In this document: positions 42,937 through 52,266 of the stretch, one piece after another
Position numbering within the stretch: position 1 is the first letter of the stretch
How the letters are laid out: every line of letters starts with the position of its first letter
Assembly (NCBI GenBank): GCA_016342755.1
Contig: JAEINS010000001.1
Span: forward strand, 395,301 to 459,300
DNA length: 64,000 nt
Direction: 5' to 3'
Source: Melioribacteraceae bacterium
Lineage (GTDB): Bacteria > Bacteroidota > Ignavibacteria > Ignavibacteriales > Melioribacteraceae
Notes under the pieces: model-generated
Seen by the model: only the letters and a program-made list of their open reading frames with translations
The model's database searches: none
What the model was told of the DNA's origin: nothing
Position numbers and translations under genes: made by a program

Positions 42937-44389
42937 AGATTATTTCTGTGCAATTGATCTTGGAGCAGGCAGCGGAAGAATAATTTTAAGTCAGCTATTG
43001 GACGGCAGATTCCATCTGAAAGAGATTCATAGATTTGATGAATATTTGGTATTTACCGATGGACATTACAGGTGGGACATTAATAAAATTATTTATGAGA
43101 TTAATTCCGGTCTAAATAAAATTGAAAAAAACAGAATAATTAAATCGGTTGGTTTAGATACCTGGGGTGTTGATTTTGTAATGCTTAATGAAAATGATGA
43201 GCTGACAGAACAACCGATTGCGTATAGAGATTCAAGAACTGATGGAATGATGGAACTGCTGGATAAAAGAATTTCAAAAAAAGAAATTTATAATATTACC
43301 GGCATTCAGTTTATGAAACTGAATACTTTATATCAGTTGCTATCAATCAGTAATATCAATCCTAAAAGACTGGAGAATGTCTCAACATGTTTATTAATGC
43401 CGGATTATCTGGCATTTTTACTTATCGGTAAAAAGGGAACCGAGTATACAATAGCTTCCACAACACAGCTTCTGAATTTACAAAACAAAAACTGGAGTAA
43501 TAAATTATTTGATGTAATTGATGTGAAGGAAAATTTATTTCCACCGGTTCATGAAAGCGGAAAAATTATGGGCTCACTAAAAAAATACTCTGATCATCCG
43601 TCGCTTAAAAACTCAAAATTTATTTCTGTTGGTTCTCATGATACAGCTTCTGCAATTGCCGCAGTTCCTGCCGGGTGCGAAGATTGGATCTACATTAGCT
43701 CGGGCACATGGTCTTTAATGGGAATTGAGGCGGAAGAACCTATCTTAAATGAAACGGCTTTTGAGAACAATTTTACAAATGAGGGCGGAGTTTATAATAC
43801 TTTTAGATTTCTTAAAAATATTATGGGATTATGGCTGTTACAGAAACTTAAAAAAGAACTTGATGCTGATAAATCCTTTGATGAAATTGTAGAAAACTGT
43901 GGTAATGAAAAACCATTTCAATTTTTTATTGATGTGGATAATGAAAATTTTATCAATCCCGAATCAATGGTTGACGTGATAAATAAATATTTAATTAGAA
44001 CCGGGCAGCAAATACCTAAGAAAAATTCAGAATATTTTAGATTAGTATTAGATTGCCTGGCATTAAAATATTATGAAACTTTTTTAACTATATCTGAAAT
44101 CACAAATAAAGAGTATTCAATAATTCACATTATTGGCGGTGGAAGTAAGAACTCAATTTTGTGTCAGCAAACTGCCGATCTAACCGGCTGTTCAATTATT
44201 GCCGGTCCAACGGAAGCAACCGCAATTGGGAATGTTATGGTTCAGGCAATTTCCATGGGCTTAATAAAAGATGTTACAGAAGGAAGAAGAATTGTAAAAA
44301 GCTCATTTTATCATGAAAAATATTTGCCGGATAAAAGTATTGATGTAAAGGACGTTTTTAATAAATATTCAAAATTTAAAATTATTTAA
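42929..44389 (+). CDS. rhaB: Rhamnulokinase (FGGY family)
   Basis: A 486-residue FGGY sugar kinase. The phosphate-binding DLGAGSGRIIL, VGLDTWGVDFV with the catalytic Asp, HDTASAIAAVP and the late IIGGGSKNSILCQQTAD followed by GPTEATAIGN fit rhamnulokinase, which converts L-rhamnulose to L-rhamnulose 1-phosphate in the cytoplasm. L-fuculokinase is a less likely alternative. ATG 42929 is taken as the start, overlapping the upstream hydrolase by eight bases; an in-frame TTG at 42923 is possible. Together with the aldolase gene that follows, it covers the last two steps of L-rhamnose catabolism. No RhaA isomerase is in the window. Confidence 0.88.
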   Translation: MNKDYFCAIDLGAGSGRIILSQLLDGRFHLKEIHRFDEYLVFTDGHYRWDINKIIYEINSGLNKIEKNRIIKSVGLDTWGVDFVMLNENDELTEQPIAYRDSRTDGMMELLDKRISKKEIYNITGIQFMKLNTLYQLLSISNINPKRLENVSTCLLMPDYLAFLLIGKKGTEYTIASTTQLLNLQNKNWSNKLFDVIDVKENLFPPVHESGKIMGSLKKYSDHPSLKNSKFISVGSHDTASAIAAVPAGCEDWIYISSGTWSLMGIEAEEPILNETAFENNFTNEGGVYNTFRFLKNIMGLWLLQKLKKELDADKSFDEIVENCGNEKPFQFFIDVDNENFINPESMVDVINKYLIRTGQQIPKKNSEYFRLVLDCLALKYYETFLTISEITNKEYSIIHIIGGGSKNSILCQQTADLTGCSIIAGPTEATAIGNVMVQAISMGLIKDVTEGRRIVKSSFYHEKYLPDKSIDVKDVFNKYSKFKII

Positions 44390-44403
44390 AGGATTATACA
44401 TTT

Positions 44404-45684
44404 ATGAAGTTCAATTTATTAACACCACAGGATCAGTTGGTAGAAATTATTAGCCTCATTTATAAAAACAAAATGACAACAATCAGCGGCGGAAATTTAT
44501 CGATCAAAGATAAGAACGGTGATATCTGGATAACACCGGCCGCAATTGATAAAGGTAAATTAAAACCGGATGATATTATGTGTGTTACAAGTAGCGGTGA
44601 AATATCCGGGAAACATAAACCATCATCCGAATTTCCCTTTCACAAATCTATTTATGATAACAGACCTGATCTAAAAGCTATTATTCATGCGCATCCTCCG
44701 GCATTAGTTTCTTTTAGCATATTAAAGAAAGTACCTGATACAAATATAATTCCGCGTGTTAAAAAATTCTGTGGTGAAGTTGGCTATGCCGACTATGCGC
44801 TGCCGGGAAGTCAGAAGCTGGGTGATAACATTGCGGCAACGTTTAAAGAAGGATATAACTCAGTTTTATTGGAGAATCATGGAATTGTAATAGGAAGTGA
44901 TGCTTTAATAAATGCTTTTCATAAGCTGGAAACTTTAGAGCATTATTCACGAAGTTTAATTCAGGCAGCAAAAATAGGAAAAGTAATTCCTCCGGAGAAG
45001 TATAAACCGGATGAAAGTGAAGATTGTAAAGTAGATCCCGAAGAGTTTTTGCCGGGGGAAAAATCGGATTTGGAAAAAAATCTAAGATCAGAAATTATTG
45101 ATATAATTAAACGTTCATGCGAAAATCAGTTAATGGGAAGTACCGAAGGTGTAGTATCAATGAAAATTGATGAAAGTAGTTTTTTAATTACTCCGACCGG
45201 CATTGGCAGAAGAAATGTGGAAGAAGAAGATCTTGTACTAATGGAAAATGGAATGAGGGAAAAAGGGAAATTCCCGAGCAGATCGGTATTATTACACGAG
45301 GCAATTTACAAGTGTAATCCGGGAATAAACGCGATTATTTCTGCTCAGCCGCCAAATGTTCAGGCTTATGCGGTTTCCGATGTTGACTTTAATACAAGGA
45401 CAATACCTGAAAGTTATATTGTTTTAAGATCAATAGAAAAAATTCCTTATGAATACCAGTTTAACAATAGAGAAGCAGTTGCTAAAACTGTAAGCTTAGA
45501 AAGTCCGGTAGTTTTATTACAAAATGATTGTCTGTTAACAACCGGGAAAAACCTGTTTGAAGCTTTCGATAGATTGGAAGTCGCCGAATTTAGCGCAAAA
45601 TCATCAATTGATGCAAAATCAATAGGAATTGTTAAACCAATGGGTGATAAAGAAATAGATGAAATAATTAAATTCTTTTTATAG
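44404..45684 (+). CDS. Tandem class II aldolase/adducin protein (rhamnulose/fuculose-phosphate aldolase) with degenerate second half
   Basis: A 426-residue cytoplasmic protein made of two class II aldolase/adducin domains. The first (about 1-200) keeps all metal and catalytic residues of fuculose/rhamnulose-1-phosphate aldolases: Glu76 in SEFPFH, His95 and His97 in HAHPP, and His159 in ENHG. The second (about 215-426) has the same outline but has lost them: SRSVLLH for the Glu motif, SAQPP (313-317) for HAHPP and QNDC (Asp375) for ENHG. It should split L-rhamnulose 1-phosphate into dihydroxyacetone phosphate and L-lactaldehyde, with the second domain acting as structure or regulation. It follows rhaB by 14 bases. 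Confidence 0.85.
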   Translation: MKFNLLTPQDQLVEIISLIYKNKMTTISGGNLSIKDKNGDIWITPAAIDKGKLKPDDIMCVTSSGEISGKHKPSSEFPFHKSIYDNRPDLKAIIHAHPPALVSFSILKKVPDTNIIPRVKKFCGEVGYADYALPGSQKLGDNIAATFKEGYNSVLLENHGIVIGSDALINAFHKLETLEHYSRSLIQAAKIGKVIPPEKYKPDESEDCKVDPEEFLPGEKSDLEKNLRSEIIDIIKRSCENQLMGSTEGVVSMKIDESSFLITPTGIGRRNVEEEDLVLMENGMREKGKFPSRSVLLHEAIYKCNPGINAIISAQPPNVQAYAVSDVDFNTRTIPESYIVLRSIEKIPYEYQFNNREAVAKTVSLESPVVLLQNDCLLTTGKNLFEAFDRLEVAEFSAKSSIDAKSIGIVKPMGDKEIDEIIKFFL

Positions 45685-45753
45685 GTGATATGCTTAATTA
45701 TTTAGGGAAATTTAAATAGACACAAATAATAATGTATTAATTTTTTCAAAATT

Positions 45754-45784
45754 TATGAAGTTTTATAAATAGTTTTTATCTTTG
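45754..45784 (+). promoter_or_regulatory. Bacteroidota-type promoter of the ThuA unit
   Basis: TATG (45754-45757), 19 bases, then TATCTTTG (45777-45784), a full match to TAnnTTTG with three of four bases of the -33 box. Transcription should begin near 45791, about 45 bases before the ATG at 45836. It marks the start of the 45836-53393 unit. Confidence 0.68.
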
Positions 45785-45792
45785 TAAAAGTG

Positions 45793-45812
45793 TTACTTTA
45801 TCGATAAAGTAA
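45793..45812. promoter_or_regulatory. Perfect 20-base palindrome at the ThuA promoter, probable operator
   Basis: TTACTTTATC (45793-45802) is followed without a loop by its exact reverse complement GATAAAGTAA (45803-45812). The symmetry without a loop, the length and the position eight bases after the -7 box indicate a binding site for a dimeric repressor (for instance LacI-type) rather than a terminator. The ATCGAT core is shared with the palindrome at 21436-21445. Confidence 0.65.
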
Positions 45813-45835
45813 AAAGAAATAATTCTGGAGCTTAA

Positions 45836-46585
45836 ATGAAATTAAAACAAAACCTTGCGGTGATTCTAATTTTAGTAATCGTGTTTCAAACATTTTCTTC
45901 AAATGAAATATACAGTTCGGATAAGTCGGGTAAAAAATCAGTTCTTTTTATTTATGGTGGATGGGAAGGTCATCAGCCGGAAAAGTTTAAGGATTTTTTT
46001 GTTCCATGGTTAGAACAAGAAGGGTACAATGTAATTGTTTCCGGATCATTGGATGTTTACGCCGATTCGGTTTTAATGACAAACATCGATCTTATTATTC
46101 AGGCTGTAACAATGTCTAAAATAACAAACGAACAAGCAAATGGATTGCTGAAAGCTGTTAAAAATGGTGTTAATGTTGCCGGATGGCACGGCGGTTTAGG
46201 AGATTCTTTTAGAGATAACCCGGAATACCAGTTTATGGTTGGCGGTCAATGGGTTGCTCATCCCGGAAATATTATAGATTATGAAGTGAATATAACCAGT
46301 AATGACGATCCAATTGTTGAAGGATTATCCGATTTTAAAATACATTCGGAGCAATATTATATGCACGTTGATCCGGGTGTTGAAGTATTGGCAACAACTA
46401 CTTTTACCGGTGAACACGCAAGCTGGATTGCCGGTACTGTAATGCCAGTTGTCTGGAAAAAGAAATATGGTAAAGGCAGAGTCTTCTATAACTCACTTGG
46501 ACATGTTACTGAAGACTTTGATGTAAAAGAAGCGTTGACAATAATGCAGCGCGGAATTAAATGGGCAATTGGAGACTTAAAGTAA
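45836..46585 (+). CDS. Exported ThuA-like protein (trehalose utilisation / 3-keto-glycoside family)
   Basis: A 249-residue exported protein with a signal peptide ending around residues 25-30. The body is a ThuA domain, a class-I-glutamine-amidotransferase-like fold: [42 protein letters not shown] in two blocks, EQYYMHVDP, and the C-terminal [12 protein letters not shown]. In rhizobia ThuA acts with the Gfo/Idh/MocA enzyme ThuB in a trehalose/maltitol path that runs through 3-keto sugars. Here too the next gene, 24 bases on, is a Gfo/Idh/MocA oxidoreductase. It is the first gene after a promoter with a palindromic operator. The exact reaction of ThuA is still unclear. Confidence 0.85.
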   Translation: MKLKQNLAVILILVIVFQTFSSNEIYSSDKSGKKSVLFIYGGWEGHQPEKFKDFFVPWLEQEGYNVIVSGSLDVYADSVLMTNIDLIIQAVTMSKITNEQANGLLKAVKNGVNVAGWHGGLGDSFRDNPEYQFMVGGQWVAHPGNIIDYEVNITSNDDPIVEGLSDFKIHSEQYYMHVDPGVEVLATTTFTGEHASWIAGTVMPVVWKKKYGKGRVFYNSLGHVTEDFDVKEALTIMQRGIKWAIGDLK

Positions 46586-46609
46586 AAGTTAAATAAATTT
46601 GGAATTCTA

Positions 46610-47932
46610 ATGAAAAAGAATCAAATCTCAAGAAGAAAATTTATTAAAAAAAGTGCGGGAGCAGCACTCGGACTTATTTCTGCTCCTTATTTTATTCCTT
46701 CTAATGTACTTGGATTGAATAACGCAATTTCACCAAGTAATAAAATCACCCTTGGCTGCATAGGTATTGGCTGGCAGGGAGGTTCAAATTTACAGGCATT
46801 TTTAGGTGAAAAAGATGCCCAGGTTGTTGCGTTGTGCGATATTGATAAAAAACATTTAGAAGAAGCCAGACAAAAAGTTGAACTTAGTTATGGCAAAAGT
46901 GATCTTGCTTTGTATCATGATTTTAGAGAAATCCTTGATAGAAAAGACATTGACGCCGTTGTAATATCAACTCCTGATCACTGGCACGCAATTCCCGCTG
47001 TTGAGGCTGCTAAAGCCGGTAAAGATATTTTCTGTGAAAAACCATTGTCGCATACATTTGCGGAAGGCAGAATTATGGCCGATGCCGTAAAACGATATGG
47101 AAGTATCTGGCAGACAGGAAGCTGGCAGCGTTCAATTCCTAATTTTAGATTTGCATGCGAATTAGTTAGAAACGGAAGAATCGGGAAAGTTCATACTGTA
47201 GAAATAGGTCTTCCTGCTGGTCATGCTGATTTTGAAGGTACAAAGGGACAGGAAGCGCCAATGACTCCGCCGGAAGCGTTGGATTATAACCGCTGGTTAG
47301 GACCTGCTCCTTACGCTCCTTATGCTCCTGCCAGAGTTCATAAAAACTGGAGATGGAATTTAGCGTACGGTGGCGGACAGCTTATGGATTGGATTGGTCA
47401 TCATTGCGATATTGCCCATTGGGGATTAGATTTAGATAAAACCGGTCCAATAGAAGTTGAAGGTGTTGGTGAATATCCAAAAACCGGTTTATGGAATACC
47501 GCAACTAAGTATAGAGTTGATGCAAAATATAGTGGTGATCTAAAATTCATTATAGCCGGCGGGCATAATGATGTTTGTGAAGGACGCAGCGGTACTAAAT
47601 GGATTGGTGAAAATGGCTGGGTATTTGTTGGCAGAGGCGAAATTGACGCTAGTGACAAAAGTCTGCTTACCGAAAAATTAGATCCGGGTGAAACTCATTT
47701 ATACAGATCACCGGGACATATGCGCGAATTTCTGGATTGTATAAAATCGAGAACAGAAACTATAACGCCCTGCGAAACTGCTCATAGATCTGCGACTCCC
47801 GGACATCTTGGTCAGATAGCTATGCTTACCGGGCATAAATTAAAATTTGATCCGGTAACTGAAAAAATATTAAATGATGATACAGCTTCAAAAATGCTGA
47901 GTCGTAGTTATAGAAGTCCTTGGCACTTATAA
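46610..47932 (+). CDS. Tat-exported Gfo/Idh/MocA oxidoreductase, ThuA partner
   Basis: A 440-residue Gfo/Idh/MocA protein with a Tat leader (ISRRKFIKKSAGAALG). Cofactor motif GCIGIGWQGG, catalytic lysine in CEKPLSH, active-site motif LMDWIGHHCDIAHWGLD. It belongs to a common Bacteroidota/Planctomycetes subtype (WRWNLAYGGGQ and SPGHMREFLDCIKSR segments). Expected activity is NAD(P)-linked oxidation or reduction of a sugar hydroxyl/keto group outside the cytoplasm. The pairing with ThuA repeats the thuA-thuB arrangement of rhizobia, though there ThuB is cytoplasmic. Confidence 0.88.
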   Translation: MKKNQISRRKFIKKSAGAALGLISAPYFIPSNVLGLNNAISPSNKITLGCIGIGWQGGSNLQAFLGEKDAQVVALCDIDKKHLEEARQKVELSYGKSDLALYHDFREILDRKDIDAVVISTPDHWHAIPAVEAAKAGKDIFCEKPLSHTFAEGRIMADAVKRYGSIWQTGSWQRSIPNFRFACELVRNGRIGKVHTVEIGLPAGHADFEGTKGQEAPMTPPEALDYNRWLGPAPYAPYAPARVHKNWRWNLAYGGGQLMDWIGHHCDIAHWGLDLDKTGPIEVEGVGEYPKTGLWNTATKYRVDAKYSGDLKFIIAGGHNDVCEGRSGTKWIGENGWVFVGRGEIDASDKSLLTEKLDPGETHLYRSPGHMREFLDCIKSRTETITPCETAHRSATPGHLGQIAMLTGHKLKFDPVTEKILNDDTASKMLSRSYRSPWHL

Positions 47933-47968
47933 TTACTAATTTTAATAAAATAAAAAAATGTTGAGAAA

Positions 47969-50038
47969 ATGAATTTTAGAAAAAATATAATAATTTTATT
48001 ATTACTCGCGTTCAATATTTCTTCTTTTGCGCAAGATCAGTTAAGCTCTGATAATAAACAAGTAGATGATTTATTGACTTATATAACAAGCTACGAATAT
48101 GGAAAGGACGATAACTCTCTTTCCGAATTTTCAGAATTAGTTAAAGAATCTATTGATAACCAGAAGAAGTCTGAGTTTCTGGAAAAGAAAATTATAAAAA
48201 CATTAGAACTTAAAACAACCAGCGACTGCAAGCAGTTCTTGTGCGAAAAGTTAAGCATAATAGGAACTGAAGAATCAGTTGATATACTTTCTAAATTGAG
48301 TATTGACCCTGAAACCAACAATATGGCGAGATATGCGCTAGAAAAAATTAACAGTGCTAAAGTTGATAAACTGCTTATTGAGCTGCTAGATGAAACTGAT
48401 GTTAATATAAAAATCGGTTCTTTAAATAGCTTAGGAAAAAGGAAATCAGCATGTGCGGTTGAAGAAATTAAACCTTTCTTAGAAGAAGAAAACCTGGATG
48501 TTTTTAGAGCTGCTTCTGCAAGTTTAGGGAAGATTGCAACTGTTGAATCAGCTTCAATTCTAAAAAAATCTTTAGAGAATTTTTCCGGCAAAAGAAGAAC
48601 TATAATCTTAGATAATTATTTACTATGTGCCGATGAGTTCTTTGTTTCGAATAATGAAAAATTAGCAAAAGATATTTACAATAATGTTTACAAAAATGAG
48701 AAGGACATAACAATAAAAAAAGCAGCTTTTACGGGCGTTGTTAAAACCTCTGATAATTTAGCTGATTTGTTGTTAGAATCATTAAACAACGATCCGGTAG
48801 AAATTAAAACTCTTGCTGCCGCGTCTGTAAAAAAACTTACTGACGAAAATTCTATTTCCAAAATTGCCGGTAAACTTAAATCTTTTTCGCCTGAACTACA
48901 GGTGCAAATAATTTATTCGCTTAGAGATATTAATGCCAAAGGTGTAAATGAAATAATTGTTGAATTAGCATCTTCCGGAACTGATGAAGTTAAAGCGGCT
49001 TCTTTAGTTGCTTTAAGAACTTTGGGATCTGAAAAAGAAGTTATAGTTCTGGCAAAAGCTGCTGTTGAAAATAATGGAGATTTGAAAAAGACCGCTCAGG
49101 AAAGTCTGGATTATTTAAGCGGAGCGGAAGTTAATAATACTATTCTGGGACTTATAACAGATTCTAAACCGGCAATTCAGACCGAGTTAATAAGAAGTGT
49201 CGGGGAAAGACAAATTACATCGGCTTACGATGAAATATTTAAAACTGCAAAATACCCTGATAGAAAAGTAAGAGTTGAGTCTTATAAAACATTAAGTGTT
49301 ATTGCTGAACCTGATAAACTATCAGAATTAATTGATCTATTCCTTTCGGTTAGCAATAAAGCGGAAATTAAGAGAATGGAATTAATGCTGGCCCGTGTTT
49401 CTGTTAAAATTGCGGATAAATCTAAAAGATCGGATCTGTTTTTAGAAAAGATTAATAACATCGATAACCTTGAAATTAAAAAATCATTTTTAAGAATTAT
49501 TGGCAGAACCGGTGATCCTAATTCTCTTATAGAACTTCGCAAGGCACTAAATAATAGTGATATTGAAATTGTAAAAACCGCAATTCAGGGATTAACAAAC
49601 TGGCCAAACTTAGAGCCAAAAGATGATTTGCTGAATATTGTAAAAAATTCAGACGATGAAACACTACGAATACTTGCGCATCGCGGCTTTATTGATTTGA
49701 TTGGTAATAATATGAATACAGCTTCCGGGACTGAATTTCTGGAACTTTATAAAACCGCGTTAGAACTTGCTGAAACAAATAATGAAAAACGCATGATTAT
49801 ATCGGGTCTGGCAAAACTAAAAGAGTCTAAATCAATTCCGTTAATAAGTGATTTGATGGATGACGACGATCTGTATAACGAAGCTGAAGTTGCCGCAATT
49901 GAAGTTGCCGGAAATGCATGGTGGAGTAATAAAAAAGCTTCCTCCGATATTTTAGAAAAGCTAGTAGTTAAAAGTAAAAATGAAAAGAATATAAAAACGG
50001 CAAAGGCTTTACTACAGTCAATAAATCAAATTAAGTAA
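47969..50038 (+). CDS. Exported HEAT-repeat protein
   Basis: A 689-residue exported protein; a signal peptide ends near ISSFAQ. Nearly the whole chain is built of about thirty-residue alpha-helical repeats of the HEAT/PBS-lyase type (IGTEESVDILSKLS, IGSLNSLGKRKSACAVEEI, VRVESYKTLSVIAEPDKL). It has no catalytic motif and is most likely a scaffold. HEAT repeats are known to be fused with ThuA and haem-c modules in planctomycete and verrucomicrobial proteins, so a separate HEAT protein in a ThuA operon is consistent with an assembly platform for the exported enzymes. That role is inference. Confidence 0.8.
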   Translation: MNFRKNIIILLLLAFNISSFAQDQLSSDNKQVDDLLTYITSYEYGKDDNSLSEFSELVKESIDNQKKSEFLEKKIIKTLELKTTSDCKQFLCEKLSIIGTEESVDILSKLSIDPETNNMARYALEKINSAKVDKLLIELLDETDVNIKIGSLNSLGKRKSACAVEEIKPFLEEENLDVFRAASASLGKIATVESASILKKSLENFSGKRRTIILDNYLLCADEFFVSNNEKLAKDIYNNVYKNEKDITIKKAAFTGVVKTSDNLADLLLESLNNDPVEIKTLAAASVKKLTDENSISKIAGKLKSFSPELQVQIIYSLRDINAKGVNEIIVELASSGTDEVKAASLVALRTLGSEKEVIVLAKAAVENNGDLKKTAQESLDYLSGAEVNNTILGLITDSKPAIQTELIRSVGERQITSAYDEIFKTAKYPDRKVRVESYKTLSVIAEPDKLSELIDLFLSVSNKAEIKRMELMLARVSVKIADKSKRSDLFLEKINNIDNLEIKKSFLRIIGRTGDPNSLIELRKALNNSDIEIVKTAIQGLTNWPNLEPKDDLLNIVKNSDDETLRILAHRGFIDLIGNNMNTASGTEFLELYKTALELAETNNEKRMIISGLAKLKESKSIPLISDLMDDDDLYNEAEVAAIEVAGNAWWSNKKASSDILEKLVVKSKNEKNIKTAKALLQSINQIK

Positions 50039-50062
50039 TAATATTTTTATGAGGTTAAATTT

Positions 50063-51058
50063 ATGTCAAGACCAGTAACACTTTTCACAGGCCAATGGGC
50101 CGATCTGCCTATAGAGACTGTATGTCAAAAAGCAAGAGATTTTGGTTATGACGGTTTAGAATTAGCTTGCTGGGGAGATCATTTTGAAGTAGATAAAGCT
50201 GACCAGGCATATTGTGATGCTAAGTTAGAATTGCTTAATAAATACGGATTAAAACTATTCGCTATTTCTAACCATTTGGTTGGACAGGCAGTTGCCGACA
50301 GAATTGATGAACGCCATAAATCTATTATTCCTGATTATGTTTGGGGCGATGGAGATCAGGAAGGTGTTAATAAACGTGCCGCAGACGAAATGATTAAAAC
50401 AGCAGAAGCCGCTAAAAGATTAGGAATTAATATTGTTAACGGTTTTACGGGAAGTCCTATATGGCATTTAATTTATTCATTTCCTCCGGTTCCTCCGGTA
50501 ATGATTGACGCTGGTTATAAAACATTTGCTGAAAAATGGATTCCTATTCTCGATGAATTTGAAAAGTTGGGAATTAAATTTGCTCTGGAAGTTCACCCAA
50601 GTGAAATCGCGTTTGATATTGCTTCGGCAGAAAGAGCTTTAGAAGCTCTTAATAATCATAGCGCGTTTGGATTTAATTATGATCCAAGTCATTTAGGTTA
50701 TCAGGGAGTTGATTACGTTCAGTTCATTTATAAATTTGCAAAAAAATTATTCCATGTTCATATGAAAGATGTTGGCTGGAGTCCGGTTTTAACTGAAGCC
50801 GGTGTATTTGGCGGACATTTGGAATTTGGCGATAGAAGAAGATATTGGGATTTTAGAAGTCTTGGTCGCGGCAGTATTGACTTTGAAGAAATAATTAGAG
50901 CATTAAACAGAGTAGAATATTTTGGTCCTCTTTCTGTGGAATGGGAAGATGGAGCCATGGATAGGGAACGGGGAGCCGAGGAAGCTTGTGATTTTGTAAG
51001 ACAAGTTGATTTCTCACCCTCAGGAATTAAATTTGATTCAGCATTTGAAGAAAAATAA
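50063..51058 (+). CDS. Cytoplasmic sugar phosphate isomerase/epimerase-like TIM barrel protein
   Basis: A 331-residue AP-endonuclease-2-type TIM barrel without a signal peptide. The metal-binding residues are seen in [12 protein letters not shown] (Glu), [11 protein letters not shown] (Asp, His), FHVHMKD (His) and LSVEWEDG (Glu). The family interconverts keto-sugars and related compounds; the long [24 protein letters not shown] loop places it in a subgroup often annotated only as sugar phosphate isomerase/epimerase. It stands between the exported ThuA/oxidoreductase/HEAT genes and an MFS transporter, so it probably handles the imported keto-sugar. Ribosome site GAGG lies upstream of the ATG. 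Confidence 0.85.
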   Translation: MSRPVTLFTGQWADLPIETVCQKARDFGYDGLELACWGDHFEVDKADQAYCDAKLELLNKYGLKLFAISNHLVGQAVADRIDERHKSIIPDYVWGDGDQEGVNKRAADEMIKTAEAAKRLGINIVNGFTGSPIWHLIYSFPPVPPVMIDAGYKTFAEKWIPILDEFEKLGIKFALEVHPSEIAFDIASAERALEALNNHSAFGFNYDPSHLGYQGVDYVQFIYKFAKKLFHVHMKDVGWSPVLTEAGVFGGHLEFGDRRRYWDFRSLGRGSIDFEEIIRALNRVEYFGPLSVEWEDGAMDRERGAEEACDFVRQVDFSPSGIKFDSAFEEK

Positions 51059-51087
51059 TCATAACAATAATGGAGATATAAATACTT

Positions 51088-52266
51088 ATGGATTCTCAGA
51101 AAATTAATGCGAAAAAATTATTTTTAATGAGTCGTATTGCACTTATTGTAACTGCTATCAGTTTTGCGCTAAGAGCAAGTTTAGAACCAATTTTTATGCA
51201 CGATTACGGACTTTCGGCAACCGATATCGGTTTTGCTTTTGGTCCTGCTTTTTATGGTTTTACCATAGCTATGATTGTTTTTGGACCAATTGTTGATTTA
51301 TGGGGAATGAAAAATGTTCTATATATTTCTATTATAGCACAATTAATTGGTATTACTGCAACTATTTTTGCTACCGATATGTGGAGCTTGTTTTTTGCGA
51401 CACTGGCAATCGGAATTGGAAATGGCAGTATTGAAGCAGCTTGTAATCCGTTAGTAGCTTCAATTTATCCTGATAATAAAGCTACCATGCTAAATAAATT
51501 TCATGTCTGGTTCCCGGGCGGAATTGTTATAGGAAGTTTAGTCTCATATATTCTGCTTGATTTACTGAATCTTGACTGGCGTTTATTTGTTGCTACTCTT
51601 TACATACCATTAGTAATTTACGGATGGTTGCTGCTTAAAGAAAAATTCCCACAAACAGAACGTGTTACTTCGGGTGTATCTACTGGCGATATGTGGAAAG
51701 CTATAGGTAAACCGTTATTTATATTTATGGCTTTTTGTATGCTATTAACCGCTTCTACAGAATTGGCTACACAGCAGCGTATTGGAAGTCTGCTGGCAAA
51801 TGCTAATGCACAGCCAATGCTTGTATTAGCTTTAACCACGGGCCTTATGGCAATAGGACGTTCTTTTGCCGGACCGGTAGTTCATAAACTAAGTACTTCA
51901 GGTATGCTGCTATTTTCAGCGGTAATTTCATTTATAGGACTTGTTTTATTGAGTTATGCAAGTGGAGCCATGGTTTATGCAGCGGCAATTGTTTTTGCTG
52001 TTGGTGTTTGTTTTTTCTGGCCTACAATGATAGGATTTGTCGCGGAAGAAATTCCGGAAAGTGGCGCGCTTGGGTTATCAATTATGGGCGGACTTGGTAT
52101 GTTTTCCGTTTCAATAATTCTTCCGATTATGGGAGTATTTATGGATACAGGTACAGAAGGTTCACAAACTTTAATGTATATGGCTATACTTCCGGCAGTT
52201 CTTATTGTAGCGTTTAGTGGGTTATATATGAAGTTTGGAAAAAAAAGTAAAGTAGCGGAGGCATAG
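51088..52266 (+). CDS. MFS transporter (sugar-type)
   Basis: A 392-residue protein with about 12 hydrophobic helices. The features VDLWGMKNVLYIS after helix 2, the pseudo-repeat in the second half, and the absence of signal or extra domains fit a major facilitator importer. Its stop codon overlaps by one base the GTG start of a cytoplasmic Gfo/Idh/MocA gene, as the other MFS-oxidoreductase pair in the window (21862/23070) also shows overlap. Import of a monosaccharide or keto-sugar from the periplasm is likely; the substrate is unknown. Confidence 0.85.
   Translation: MDSQKINAKKLFLMSRIALIVTAISFALRASLEPIFMHDYGLSATDIGFAFGPAFYGFTIAMIVFGPIVDLWGMKNVLYISIIAQLIGITATIFATDMWSLFFATLAIGIGNGSIEAACNPLVASIYPDNKATMLNKFHVWFPGGIVIGSLVSYILLDLLNLDWRLFVATLYIPLVIYGWLLLKEKFPQTERVTSGVSTGDMWKAIGKPLFIFMAFCMLLTASTELATQQRIGSLLANANAQPMLVLALTTGLMAIGRSFAGPVVHKLSTSGMLLFSAVISFIGLVLLSYASGAMVYAAAIVFAVGVCFFWPTMIGFVAEEIPESGALGLSIMGGLGMFSVSIILPIMGVFMDTGTEGSQTLMYMAILPAVLIVAFSGLYMKFGKKSKVAEA

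Noticed and set aside
48091..48591. 166-codon open frame on the minus strand
   Set aside because: It lies wholly inside the HEAT-repeat gene, has a low-complexity Ser/Leu composition typical of an antisense shadow and no ribosome site.
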